From NCBI GenBank assembly GCA_016190625.1, contig JACPQF010000033.1, positions 1-40,861 of the forward strand: a DNA stretch of 40,861 bases. The letters are read 5' to 3'. Position 1 is the stretch's first letter, and each line of letters begins with the position of its first letter. Under the pieces are notes generated by a model. That model saw nothing but the letters and a program-made list of their open reading frames with translations, was not told the origin of the DNA and did no database searches. The stretch is from Chloroflexota bacterium. GTDB taxonomy: Bacteria; Chloroflexota; Dehalococcoidia; JACPQF01. A program made the translations under genes and the position numbers. Positions 19,101-27,840 of the stretch are shown here, piece after piece.

Positions 19101-19562
19101 TTGGTAAATAGCGCTTCAAATCGAATGCTCATCTTGGTGGCGCTGGTTGGCGTCATGACCTTGTTTGCATGGCTGGCCCGGCCCAACGCCGCTGCAGCGT
19201 TGCCGGACTACGCCGCCAAGACTGGCCAGCCGTGCTCGACTTGCCACGTGAACCCGGCGGGTGGCGGCCCCTTGACGGCCACCGGCTCGGCGTTCCAGGC
19301 TATTCCCACTCATACTTCTGATCCGGCGGGCGCGTTTGCTCAGGTCACGGCGGCGACCAGGCCAGCGCCAGCCCCGAGTCCGAGCACCACGACTCCCAGT
19401 ACTACGACTCCCAGCACGACCGCTCCGACGACGCCGGCCGCACCGAGCGCCGCTGCCCTGCCCAAAGCAGGAGACACGCCGCTAGTGGGAACCTTTGTCG
19501 CTGTGGGCGTAATGCTGGTGATGCTCGGCCTGATAATCAGGAAAGCGATAGCATCCCGCTAG
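19101..19562 (+). CDS. Secreted monoheme c-type cytochrome-like protein with Pro/Thr/Ser-rich linker and LPxxG-type C-terminal anchor
   Basis: Signal/TM N-terminus, single CSTCH heme motif, linker PAPAPSPSTTTPSTTTPSTTAPTTPAAP, C-terminus LPKAGDTPLVGTFVAVGVMLVMLGLIIRKAIASR; TTG start with AAGGAGGAG RBS. Confidence 0.7.
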   Translation: MVNSASNRMLILVALVGVMTLFAWLARPNAAAALPDYAAKTGQPCSTCHVNPAGGGPLTATGSAFQAIPTHTSDPAGAFAQVTAATRPAPAPSPSTTTPSTTTPSTTAPTTPAAPSAAALPKAGDTPLVGTFVAVGVMLVMLGLIIRKAIASR

Positions 19563-19715
19563 CCAAAACAGCTTACGATCGGTAGCTCGATAGTCGGGTG
19601 ACGTCGAGCTGCTCTCCCAACTGGCGGAACCCCGGCGAGGCGAGACGATAAACCCCACCCCCGCTGCTCAAGACGCTAGAAAATACGAGATTATTCGTAG
19701 CCCAGTCACAGTACA

Positions 19716-19743
19716 GAGAGGTCTGGAACGCTCCAGACCTCTC
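19716..19743. terminator. Bidirectional hairpin terminator between convergent genes
   Basis: GAGAGGTCTGGA-ACGC-TCCAGACCTCTC, 12-bp perfect stem between the + cytochrome and - acyl-CoA dehydrogenase stop codons. Confidence 0.65.
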
Positions 19744-19758
19744 GAATCCCAAGTCGGA

Positions 19759-20877
19759 CTATAGCTCCAGGAGGTCGGCAAGCTTCTGCCGATGGAGCTT
19801 TGGCTCGCCAAGGTACCAGTAAAGGGTGCGCGACATCGTGGTGTAGTGGTGGATGGGATGGTCCTTGACTGAACCCAAGCCTGCCAGCACCTCGTGCGAG
19901 TGGTGGGTCGCTGTGGTGAACGCTTCACTGGCCATGGCCTTGGCCAGCGATGCGCCAATGCGCCAGTCGGGCTTGTTGTTGTCTATCTTCCACAGCGCCT
20001 CATTCGTGGTCCAGCGCGCGGCGTCCATGGCGTTGACGATCTCGATGATGTGGTCCTGCACCCGCTGGAAGGTGCCGATGGGGGCGCCAAACGCCACGCG
20101 GGTTCCGGCGTAATCCCGAGTGATCTCGAAGGCCATTTCCGAGCCTCCCACCATATAGGCGGCGAGAACCGGCGCGGAGCGGGCCAGCACCAGGTCGAGC
20201 ACCGGCGCGGCGCCACCCACGACGCCAACCACCGCTGACGCCGGGACCTTGACGGAATCGAGGGTGATCTCGTTCAGGCGGCCGCCGATGAAGCCCGTGA
20301 CGTTGCGGACGGATAATCCCGGCGATCCGGCATCCACCAGGAACAGGCTGACGCCACCCGGTGTTCGCGCTGCTACGATCAGCTTATGAGCGACCTGGGC
20401 GTCGGGCACAAACACTTTTGTGCCCTGGAGAACGTAGGAGTCGCCCTGTTTGGTCGCCGTAAGGGCTACCTGATCGGCCTCCCAGCCGAAGTCCTGCTCC
20501 GTCAGGGCGAGGGCGAGAATGAGGTCGCCGGAAGCGATACGCGGCAGCAGCTCCGCTTTTTGAGCAGGCGATCCCGCCTCGACAAGAATCTGGGCGCAGA
20601 GTACGCCAGAGGAGAAGTGAGGCGTGGGCGCACAGGCCCGGCCCAACTCGTAGTACAGCACGCCGAGATCCTCGTAGGAGCCCCCACCTCCGCCGAATTC
20701 CTCGGGGATGCTAAGCCCGACCAGCCCAATCTTGGCTAGGCTCTCCCAGATGTCCGCTGGAAACCCGGTGTCACTCGCCTCGATCTCCTTCAGCCTCGTG
20801 GCAGTGCATTCCCGCTCCATCAGGCGCCGAATGGTGTCCTTGAGCATCTGCTGCGATTCGGTGAGGGATAGATCCAT
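19759..20877 (-). CDS. Acyl-CoA dehydrogenase, small/partner subunit type
   Basis: Start MDLSLTESQQMLKDTIRRLMERE at 20877; ACAD fold motifs (GLVGLSIPEEFGGGGGSYEDLGVLYYELGRA); lacks the canonical TEPxxGTD motif; adjacent to a large-subunit type ACAD. Confidence 0.85.
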   Translation of the reverse strand: MDLSLTESQQMLKDTIRRLMERECTATRLKEIEASDTGFPADIWESLAKIGLVGLSIPEEFGGGGGSYEDLGVLYYELGRACAPTPHFSSGVLCAQILVEAGSPAQKAELLPRIASGDLILALALTEQDFGWEADQVALTATKQGDSYVLQGTKVFVPDAQVAHKLIVAARTPGGVSLFLVDAGSPGLSVRNVTGFIGGRLNEITLDSVKVPASAVVGVVGGAAPVLDLVLARSAPVLAAYMVGGSEMAFEITRDYAGTRVAFGAPIGTFQRVQDHIIEIVNAMDAARWTTNEALWKIDNNKPDWRIGASLAKAMASEAFTTATHHSHEVLAGLGSVKDHPIHHYTTMSRTLYWYLGEPKLHRQKLADLLEL

Positions 20878-20911
20878 CCGTTGTTTCTCCTTTCTAAAGT
20901 ACAGTGACGGC

Positions 20912-22108
20912 CTACACGATAGCCGATGCCTTCTGCCTGGTCTTGGCAATGCCGATCCGGCGGGCCATGACGATCTTCTGCGCCTCCGGCGTGCCACCCG
21001 GATGGCTCATGATGCTCATGCGTTGCTGATTTTCTATCTCGCCCCGCAAGGCTTGCAGCTTGGGATCTGTTGTCAAGGCGTAGGGACCAAGTATGTCCAA
21101 GACTCGGTGTGCGACGCGGGGTTCGCTCTGCTTACGAAACAGCGCGGTTTGACAGCCCTCCCAGGACCAGGGAATCTTGGAGGTACGCATCCAGTAATTG
21201 CGCCAGTTAAACAGCCGCTCAACCTGTGCGCCCATCCAGATTTCGACGAGGGCATCGCGAACGGCTGGGTCCTTGCTCAAAGGCTGACCATTCCGGGTGG
21301 CCCGGCGGCAGTAGGCTAAGAGCAAGTCGACGAAATGCCCCTCTACCATTCTGCTCGCGCCGCCGTGTTCGAGCTCGAGCGTCGAGTTCGCTACCTTCCA
21401 ACCATCGAACTCGCCGCCGATGAGCTGGTCCCGAGAGACCCGTACGTTATCGTAATAGATGTTGTTCTTATTCTGTCCGGCGATCAATTCCATCGGGCTG
21501 ATGGTTACGCCGGGCGAATTGGCCGGAACGATAAATGCGCCGATATTCGAGTGCCGCGGCCTGTTCTGGTCAGTTACGGCCAGGGTATAAAGCCAATCTG
21601 CCCTATAGTCAGACCCGATGAAGGTCTTCTGACCATTCAAGACGTAGTGGTCTCCTTCCTTGTCGGCCCGCAGCTTCAGGGATGCGAGGTCGGTTCCCGC
21701 CTCCGGTTCGGTAAAGACCTGCCAGGTGAGAATCTCACCGCTGAGAATGGGGGGAAGGAAGCGCCGCTTTTGGTCGTCCGTGCCCCAGACCATGATCGCC
21801 GGGGCGATGAGTATAACCCCCAAGTCGTAGGGCAGAAACGCATGGCGCCCGTCCAACTCTTCGCCGATAATGACCGCCTGCTCCACCGGCAGGTCGCCAC
21901 CACCATACTCCTTCGGCCAAAGCGGACATAGCCAGCCTTTGGCGCCAAGCCTGCGGCGCAACGACATCGCGGCGTCGCTTAGGCCCGGTGGCTTCCGTCC
22001 CTCGTCGACGGGACGAACAGCCTCCGGCGGCATGTTAACGTCCAGCCAGGCGCTCACCTCGGCCCGGAACTTCTCCTGCTCCTCGGTATAATGCATTTCG
22101 AAGTCCAT
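20912..22108 (-). CDS. Acyl-CoA dehydrogenase, large subunit type
   Basis: 398 aa; WQVFTEPEAGTDLASLKLRADKEGDHYVLNGQKTFI; C-term SHPGGTPEAQKIVMARRIGIAK. Confidence 0.9.
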   Translation of the reverse strand: MDFEMHYTEEQEKFRAEVSAWLDVNMPPEAVRPVDEGRKPPGLSDAAMSLRRRLGAKGWLCPLWPKEYGGGDLPVEQAVIIGEELDGRHAFLPYDLGVILIAPAIMVWGTDDQKRRFLPPILSGEILTWQVFTEPEAGTDLASLKLRADKEGDHYVLNGQKTFIGSDYRADWLYTLAVTDQNRPRHSNIGAFIVPANSPGVTISPMELIAGQNKNNIYYDNVRVSRDQLIGGEFDGWKVANSTLELEHGGASRMVEGHFVDLLLAYCRRATRNGQPLSKDPAVRDALVEIWMGAQVERLFNWRNYWMRTSKIPWSWEGCQTALFRKQSEPRVAHRVLDILGPYALTTDPKLQALRGEIENQQRMSIMSHPGGTPEAQKIVMARRIGIAKTRQKASAIV

Positions 22109-22140
22109 GTCAATAACCTCCGTCCAGTTATTCAGTCGCC

Positions 22141-22842
22141 CTACCAGCGCTCTCGCCGTATTTGAGCGGCGGAAACGCTCTGCTTCTCAAGCAAGGCCGT
22201 GATGGCCTCCGCCATTCCCGAAGGACCACAAACGTAGAATAGGGCGTGGCTGTCCTTGATGATCTCTGCCAGGAGCTGTTCGTCGATCCTGCCTACACGG
22301 CCTTCCCAGGATTCATCGATTGGCCGGGTGACGGTAAAGACGCAGCTTATGCGGGGATTGCGGGCCGAAATGGCCCGGAGCTCGTCGAGGAACACGAGTT
22401 CGTCGGGGGTCTTGGCGCTGTAGAGCAGAACCACCCGAGTGTCGAGCTTTGCCTCGTCCACGAAGCGGATCATGCTCGTGAAGGGAGTGATGCCGATGCC
22501 GCCGGCGATAAGCACTAACGAGCTTCCCATGTCGGGGCGATAGTAGAACTCGCCGGATGAACCCAACACGAGGACCGGGTCGCCGACCTGAGCCTTCTCG
22601 TGGAGATGGGCCGCCGGGCGCCTATCCGATCTGTACTTGACGGCCAACTCGATGCTAGCCTTTCGCAGCGGGGAGGAGGCGATGGAGAACCCTCCGACGA
22701 GGGACTCAAAGTCGGTCTCGACGACGAGGTCGACATACTGTCCCGGCAGAAAAGGCAGGTTCTGCCCTTCCAGATCGAGCACGAAGGATTTCACCGAGGG
22801 CGTCTCTTGTCGGATGGCGGCAATGTGAGCCTCGAGCTCCAC
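22141..22842 (-). CDS. FAD/NAD(P)-binding ferredoxin-reductase-like oxidoreductase (no 2Fe-2S domain)
   Basis: FLPGQYVDLVV...GGFSIASSP...LVLIAGGIGITPFTSMIR...FYVCGPSGMAEAIT; ORF ends without a plant-type ferredoxin domain. Confidence 0.85.
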   Translation of the reverse strand: MELEAHIAAIRQETPSVKSFVLDLEGQNLPFLPGQYVDLVVETDFESLVGGFSIASSPLRKASIELAVKYRSDRRPAAHLHEKAQVGDPVLVLGSSGEFYYRPDMGSSLVLIAGGIGITPFTSMIRFVDEAKLDTRVVLLYSAKTPDELVFLDELRAISARNPRISCVFTVTRPIDESWEGRVGRIDEQLLAEIIKDSHALFYVCGPSGMAEAITALLEKQSVSAAQIRRERW

Positions 22843-22875
22843 GCTGTTGCCTGCTCCTTGGGCTTGGTCAACCGT

Positions 22876-22904
22876 ATAATACAGCCTTGGCGATCTATTG
22901 GCAA
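22876..22904 (-). promoter_or_regulatory. Sigma70-like promoter for reductase/ACAD operon
   Basis: Minus strand TTGCCA - 17 nt - TATTAT, just upstream of the reductase start (22842). Confidence 0.45.
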
Positions 22905-22964
22905 GACCTATCTCAAACAGAACTGGAGGTAGGCTGGGTCGGCAAATCCCGCAGGAGGAAAAGA

Positions 22965-23009
22965 CAGATCGGCAGGACCGTCTGACGCCACCTTGGTAGC
23001 TAAGGCGCC
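22965..23009 (-). other. Two adjacent stem-loops in the CaiB-reductase intergenic region
   Basis: Minus strand GGCGCCUU..AAGG.UGGCGUC (22984-23009) followed by CAGACGG-UCCUG-CCGAUCUG (22965-22984). Confidence 0.4.
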
Positions 23010-23102
23010 AGCCTTTTGCTCCGTCTAACTCGTTGGCAAAACAGCCTGCATTAGGAGTAACATTTCATGCATGTGCAGGTGGTGTGAACACCCGCTCCCC
23101 AG

Positions 23103-24371
23103 CTAGCTGTTAGGTTTTCGAATCTCTGGAGCATCATATTCCGTGTCGATGACCTCTTCGGCGTACAGGTCCCCGATGTCGTCGTCGGTTAAGCCCAGTA
23201 TCTCCCTGTAGACGAACTCGTTGTCCTCACCGATGATCGGGCCAGCCTTCAGGAGGTGGTGGGGTGTCTTCGACAGCCGGTAGGCCGGAGTATTGTGGAG
23301 GGCGAGGCCAATCTCCTTGTGCTCCAGCCACTCGAAAGCGCGGCGGTGCCGTACTTGCGGGTCATGGTCGACGAGGTCCTGCGTGGTCTGCACCATCCCT
23401 GCCGGCACCCCGGCGCTTTGCAGCAGGCGCATGACGTCCTCGGCCACCCGGTTTGCCGTCCATCGGCCGACGAGCGCCTCCAGCTCATCCTCGTTCTCCT
23501 TGCGGCTGGCGAAGGTGGCGAACCTGGCGTCCCCGGTCCATTCCTCTGCCACAACGCGACAAAAGGCCTGCCACTGTTCGTCGTCCTTTACGGCGATGGC
23601 TACCCAGCGGTCCTCCCCCCGGGAGCGGAAAACCCCTTGCGGGCAGTTTTGAGGGTCGCGATTGGCCAGCGGCGTGGCGATCCTCCCGTTGACGACGTAG
23701 TCGAGCAGGGCGGGTCCGAGGAAATTCGCCCCAGCTTGCCACTGGGACTGGTCCAGGAGCATCCCCTTGCCGGTGCGGCGCTTGTAGGCCAGGGCGCCCA
23801 GCAAGGCGGTTAAGCCGAACCAGGGACAGATGAAGTCGGTATAGGCCGAAGGCACGAAGTCAGGGTACAGATCGGGGTAGCCGGCCACCGATTCGAAACC
23901 GGCGCAGGCCGCGCCGTGGTTGCCGTAGCCGCCGAAGTTGCGGTAGGGGCCAGTGAGGCCCGGCTGGTTGGTGCTGTAGTAGATGATATCGGGCTTGAAC
24001 TGCCTCACCTTTTCGTAGTCTAACCCCCAACCAGCCATGACGTCCGAGGTCATGCTCTGGGTGAGCACATCGGCCCAGATTATCAGTTTCTTGGCGAGCT
24101 CCCGCCCCTTGGGCTTGTCGAGGCGCAAGCAGACGCTGTACTTTCCCGTGTTGAAGCACATACCGAAGGCGCCGCGGTTTATCCCCGGCACGTTGTCCTT
24201 GAACGGCGGACCGAGACGTAGAATACATGGGTACTTGTGGCTCTCGACGCGGACCACCAATGCCCCGTGCGCCGCCAGCTCCCGGCCCAGCTGCGGGCCC
24301 GCCCCCACCCAGGAGAAGTCTATGACCTTGAGGCCGGTTAGGATGCCTTTTCTCTGGTATGGCTCGTTCAT
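23103..24371 (-). CDS. CaiB/BaiF family (type III) CoA-transferase
   Basis: 422 aa; GLKVIDFSWVGAGPQLGRELAAHGALVVRVES, GYGNHGAACAGFESVAGYPD, DLVDHDPQVRHRRAFEWLEH. Confidence 0.9.
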   Translation of the reverse strand: MNEPYQRKGILTGLKVIDFSWVGAGPQLGRELAAHGALVVRVESHKYPCILRLGPPFKDNVPGINRGAFGMCFNTGKYSVCLRLDKPKGRELAKKLIIWADVLTQSMTSDVMAGWGLDYEKVRQFKPDIIYYSTNQPGLTGPYRNFGGYGNHGAACAGFESVAGYPDLYPDFVPSAYTDFICPWFGLTALLGALAYKRRTGKGMLLDQSQWQAGANFLGPALLDYVVNGRIATPLANRDPQNCPQGVFRSRGEDRWVAIAVKDDEQWQAFCRVVAEEWTGDARFATFASRKENEDELEALVGRWTANRVAEDVMRLLQSAGVPAGMVQTTQDLVDHDPQVRHRRAFEWLEHKEIGLALHNTPAYRLSKTPHHLLKAGPIIGEDNEFVYREILGLTDDDIGDLYAEEVIDTEYDAPEIRKPNS

Positions 24372-24464
24372 CTTCCTCCTCCGCGGATTGGACTTACCCT
24401 GCGCTCGACCTGACCCCAGAGGTCGCTAAGGGCGCAGAGGAAACCATAGTGATCCAAACATGAA

Positions 24465-26231
24465 CTACGACCACAGGTCCTCAGCTACGTCATCGAGACC
24501 CAGTTCCATGAGCTTATCTCTAGTCGGCTTGAAGGTGGCCGGGTCCCATCCTTTTTGGGCCACATAGGCAGCCAGCATGCCCTCAATATCCACACTCATT
24601 CCGGCAAGAGGGCCCGCAGTAGGGGGCGGGTTCCCCACGACCCGGCCTGGCACAACGCGGTCTTTCGGATTGATGCCCTCTCGGAGATTAAAAGCGTGCC
24701 GCAGGTTGTGAATGCGCTCGCCAATCTTTTGTAGCTCCTCGGGCGACCGGTCCCAGCCAGTGACTACGGAGAGATAGTTGGCCACGAACGCCTCATTGCC
24801 CGTAAGGTAGCCGAACACACACAGGCCAGAAGCATTCCAGACGTGCCTGTTGTCATCCAACTGCATATGGCGAGCTGGAGTAGCATCGACCTGATAAACC
24901 GGGTAGGTATTCGGGCGGGTTCTTGGATCGTGCATCGGTACTTCTTGGCCACCAATGTGGATAGCGTAGTCGCCAGCGTTCTTGCCGATCTTTTCGGCCG
25001 CTTTCTTGACCCCATCCGCCAGGACGTCGCCGAGCCCCTCGCGCTTAGCCAGTTTCTCCAGCATAGCGATCATGGCTCTGTGATTGCCCCATCTCAGTTC
25101 AATGCCATCTGTATCACGCTTGTCGATCAAACCATTCTCATAGCATTCCATGGCGAAGGCGATGGCAACGCCGGCGGAAATGGTGTCCAGCCCATAGCGG
25201 TTGCAAATGTCGTTGGCGATGATGATCGCGTCAAGGTTGTCATTCATGCAGATGCTGCCAAAAGCGGCCATGGTCTCATACTCCGGCTTGTGAGCCCCCG
25301 CTTCGAGTTGGTAGTCTCCATCGACGGCCTTCATGATACCGCCACAGGCTATCGGGCATCTCCAGCAGGCATATTTCTTTGCCTCTCGACTGCGCAGATT
25401 GTCTCCCTGGAAGTTTTCTGCCGCCGAAGCCGAATCGATTGGGCCAATACCACCCCAGTTCTTGGTCGGCGAATCGCCGCTCATTATTAACCCGGAAGCG
25501 AATCCTCCCGTACCATAGCGCTTCAACGCATCATACATGGGTCCACCCAACGCCTTGAGAGCCTCTCGCCTCACCTGCGTGAGACCAACGCTATCAGCTA
25601 CGGGCACGCTCATACTACCTTTAGCCACGATGGCCTTCAGCCTCTTCGACCCCATGACTGCGCCAAGGCCAGAACGTGCCGCCGCTCGTCCCTTGTTGTT
25701 CATCACACAGGAAATCAACTGCAGCTTCTCCCCGGAGGGGCCGATGCAGGCCACCTGAACCTTCTTGCCCAATTCCTCCATCAAGATGTCCTCGGTCTCG
25801 TTGCTGTCCTTGCCCCATAGATGGCTGGCATCTCTAAGAGACGCCCTACCCGATTCCAAAAGCAGGTAGACCGGCTTGGAGGATACTCCACTCAAGAGGA
25901 CGGCGTCGAAGCCGGAAAACTTCATGGCTGGGCCGAACTCGCCACCGGAGTTGGAATCACCCCAGCCACCGGTAAGGGGCGACTTGGCAAAAACAGTGTA
26001 GCGGGAACCAAACAGAGCTGAAGTGCCGGTCAACGGGCCGGTCGCGAAGCCAAGGATGTTGTCCGGACCAAGCGGGTCCGCGCCCGGCTTCATCTCGCTG
26101 TACAGAATGCGGCCGCCGATGCCGTAGCCGCCGATGTAGTCCTGATACAGCTTCTCCTCTGGTTGCTCGATCTTCGTTTCGCCGGTGGAAAGATTCACAC
26201 GCAGGATTCTTCCCATGTAGCCGCCAGACAT
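24465..26231 (-). CDS. Aldehyde ferredoxin oxidoreductase family (tungsten-pterin enzyme), copy 1
   Basis: 588 aa; MSGGYMGRILRVNLSTGETKIE, IGGYGIGGRILY, CWRCPIACGG Fe-S motif, GPSGEKLQLISCVMNNKGRAAARSGLGAVMGSKRLKAI. Confidence 0.92.
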   Translation of the reverse strand: MSGGYMGRILRVNLSTGETKIEQPEEKLYQDYIGGYGIGGRILYSEMKPGADPLGPDNILGFATGPLTGTSALFGSRYTVFAKSPLTGGWGDSNSGGEFGPAMKFSGFDAVLLSGVSSKPVYLLLESGRASLRDASHLWGKDSNETEDILMEELGKKVQVACIGPSGEKLQLISCVMNNKGRAAARSGLGAVMGSKRLKAIVAKGSMSVPVADSVGLTQVRREALKALGGPMYDALKRYGTGGFASGLIMSGDSPTKNWGGIGPIDSASAAENFQGDNLRSREAKKYACWRCPIACGGIMKAVDGDYQLEAGAHKPEYETMAAFGSICMNDNLDAIIIANDICNRYGLDTISAGVAIAFAMECYENGLIDKRDTDGIELRWGNHRAMIAMLEKLAKREGLGDVLADGVKKAAEKIGKNAGDYAIHIGGQEVPMHDPRTRPNTYPVYQVDATPARHMQLDDNRHVWNASGLCVFGYLTGNEAFVANYLSVVTGWDRSPEELQKIGERIHNLRHAFNLREGINPKDRVVPGRVVGNPPPTAGPLAGMSVDIEGMLAAYVAQKGWDPATFKPTRDKLMELGLDDVAEDLWS

Positions 26232-26330
26232 TTTTCTCCTCCTAATTAGTTTAGAAAACCTCTGCGATCTCCGCGCCCTCTGCGTTAAGAATACCCTACT
26301 CTTCGTAAGTCCCCCGGTTGATTAGCAGGA

Positions 26331-27611
26331 TCAGATTATCCCGTTTGCCTTGAGTGCGGTGAACTGTTCCCGGCCGAGGCCAAGCTCTCCGACGTAGATC
26401 TCGTCGTTGTGTTCCCCGATGAGGGGCGCTCGCCGCCGGACCAGCCAGGCGCCCTCGCTGGTATCGATCGGCGCTCCCGGATAGGGGAAGGCGTCGCCAA
26501 GCTCGGGATGATCCACCACCTGGTCCCAAAAGCCTCTCGCCCGGAAGTGGGCGGAGTTGAACAAGTCCTCGACCGTATTGCAGGGGGCGAACTGCAGTTC
26601 CTCGGCGGCGGCGCGGTCCATCAGCTCCTGCTTGGTCTTGGTCAGGACGAATGCCGCCAGGGCGTTGTCCAGCACGTCTCGCTCCGCCTGAGAGATGGTA
26701 GACTGATTTAACTGGCGGAAGTCGTAATCTTTGATCTCCTGCATGTAGCCTTCGGACAGACCCCAGGCCCTGATGGCCTCACATATGGCTATGTGTCCCG
26801 CGGTGCCGCCGCGAAAGCCCAAACTGACGATGTAGCCATCCTTGCAGGGATAGACCCCGCGCGTGGTCAGCGGGCCATAGGGGGCCGCCCGCGGCGTGAC
26901 GTACTGGCGGCCCGTGCGCCTTTGTACAACTTTCAACACATCCCAGTACTCGGCATAGACCATCAGCGTCAGGATGACCGCCTGCTGAATGGAGACGTCG
27001 ACATGTTGCCCTTGGCCCGATAAGTCACGATGGGTGAGGGCCATCATGGTCCCCAAGGCGCCGTGCAGGCCACCGGCAAAGTCGGCCTGATGTAGATAGC
27101 GCTGGATTGGTTGTCTAGCCGGCTCACCGCTGATGTAGGTTTGGCCGCCCATGGACCAGGTCGTCAGATTGGAATGCTTGAAATGGGCGTAGGGGCCCGT
27201 CTGGCCGAAGGGGCTAACCGAGGTCATGACGACATCCGGCTTGATCTTGCAGAGGTCGTCGTAGCCCAGCCCCAGGCTGGCCATGTAGCCAGGCTCGAAG
27301 GATTCGATGATCGCATCGGCCGTTTTTACCAGACGCTTGAACAGCTCCCGGCCGCCAGGCTTGGCAATATCGAGAGTGATACCTCGCTTGCTGGTATTGC
27401 AGTAGAACCAGTACAGGCTCTTCTCGGGGTGAGCCTGATCCTTGTAGAAAGGGCTGATATCGCGGGCCGGATCTCCACCCGGTCGCTCGATCTTGATGAC
27501 ATCGGCGCCAAAGTTCCCCAGCACCTTCCCGGCCAGGAGGGCCTTTCGATCGGCCAGGTCGAGAATCCGGTAGGGGGACAACATACCTTCTTCTGGTTGC
27601 TGCATCTCCAT
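26331..27611 (-). CDS. CaiB/BaiF family (type III) CoA-transferase
   Basis: 426 aa; PYRILDLADRKALLAGKVLGNFGADVIKIERPGGDPARD; FKRLVKTADAIIESFEPGYMASLGLGYDDL; TSVSPFGQTGPYA. Confidence 0.92.
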   Translation of the reverse strand: MEMQQPEEGMLSPYRILDLADRKALLAGKVLGNFGADVIKIERPGGDPARDISPFYKDQAHPEKSLYWFYCNTSKRGITLDIAKPGGRELFKRLVKTADAIIESFEPGYMASLGLGYDDLCKIKPDVVMTSVSPFGQTGPYAHFKHSNLTTWSMGGQTYISGEPARQPIQRYLHQADFAGGLHGALGTMMALTHRDLSGQGQHVDVSIQQAVILTLMVYAEYWDVLKVVQRRTGRQYVTPRAAPYGPLTTRGVYPCKDGYIVSLGFRGGTAGHIAICEAIRAWGLSEGYMQEIKDYDFRQLNQSTISQAERDVLDNALAAFVLTKTKQELMDRAAAEELQFAPCNTVEDLFNSAHFRARGFWDQVVDHPELGDAFPYPGAPIDTSEGAWLVRRRAPLIGEHNDEIYVGELGLGREQFTALKANGII

Positions 27612-27680
27612 ATCTTTTCCTTCTCCGCTACCTAAGGGCGCCGTTCCCTAAGTCAGACTCCGATAATCACATGCGCTTCG

Positions 27681-27713
27681 AGACCGACTCGGTTTTAGAA
27701 CCTGAGTCGGTCT
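27681..27713. terminator. Hairpin in AOR2-CaiB intergenic region
   Basis: AGACCGACTC-GGTT-TTAG-AACC-T-GAGTCGGTCT; 14 bp with one bulged T. Confidence 0.55.
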
Positions 27714-27840
27714 ATGCATCGTCGTTCACTCTCTCTGTCATGGAGCAAATGCCCAGTTTCAGGGACTGCTACTTGAGGCTCGCAAGGCCTGGGCCGAGAA
27801 GCGAGCCCCCGTGCTCAAGGGACGCCAGCCGTGGACCCGC

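Noticed and set aside
19378-19430. Repeated ACGACTCCCAGTAC-type units as a tandem repeat locus
   Set aside because: Explained by the Pro/Thr/Ser-rich linker codons of the cytochrome-like protein.
27111-27635. 174-aa plus-strand ORF opposite the CaiB CoA-transferase
   Set aside because: Shadow ORF caused by GC codon bias; no motif.
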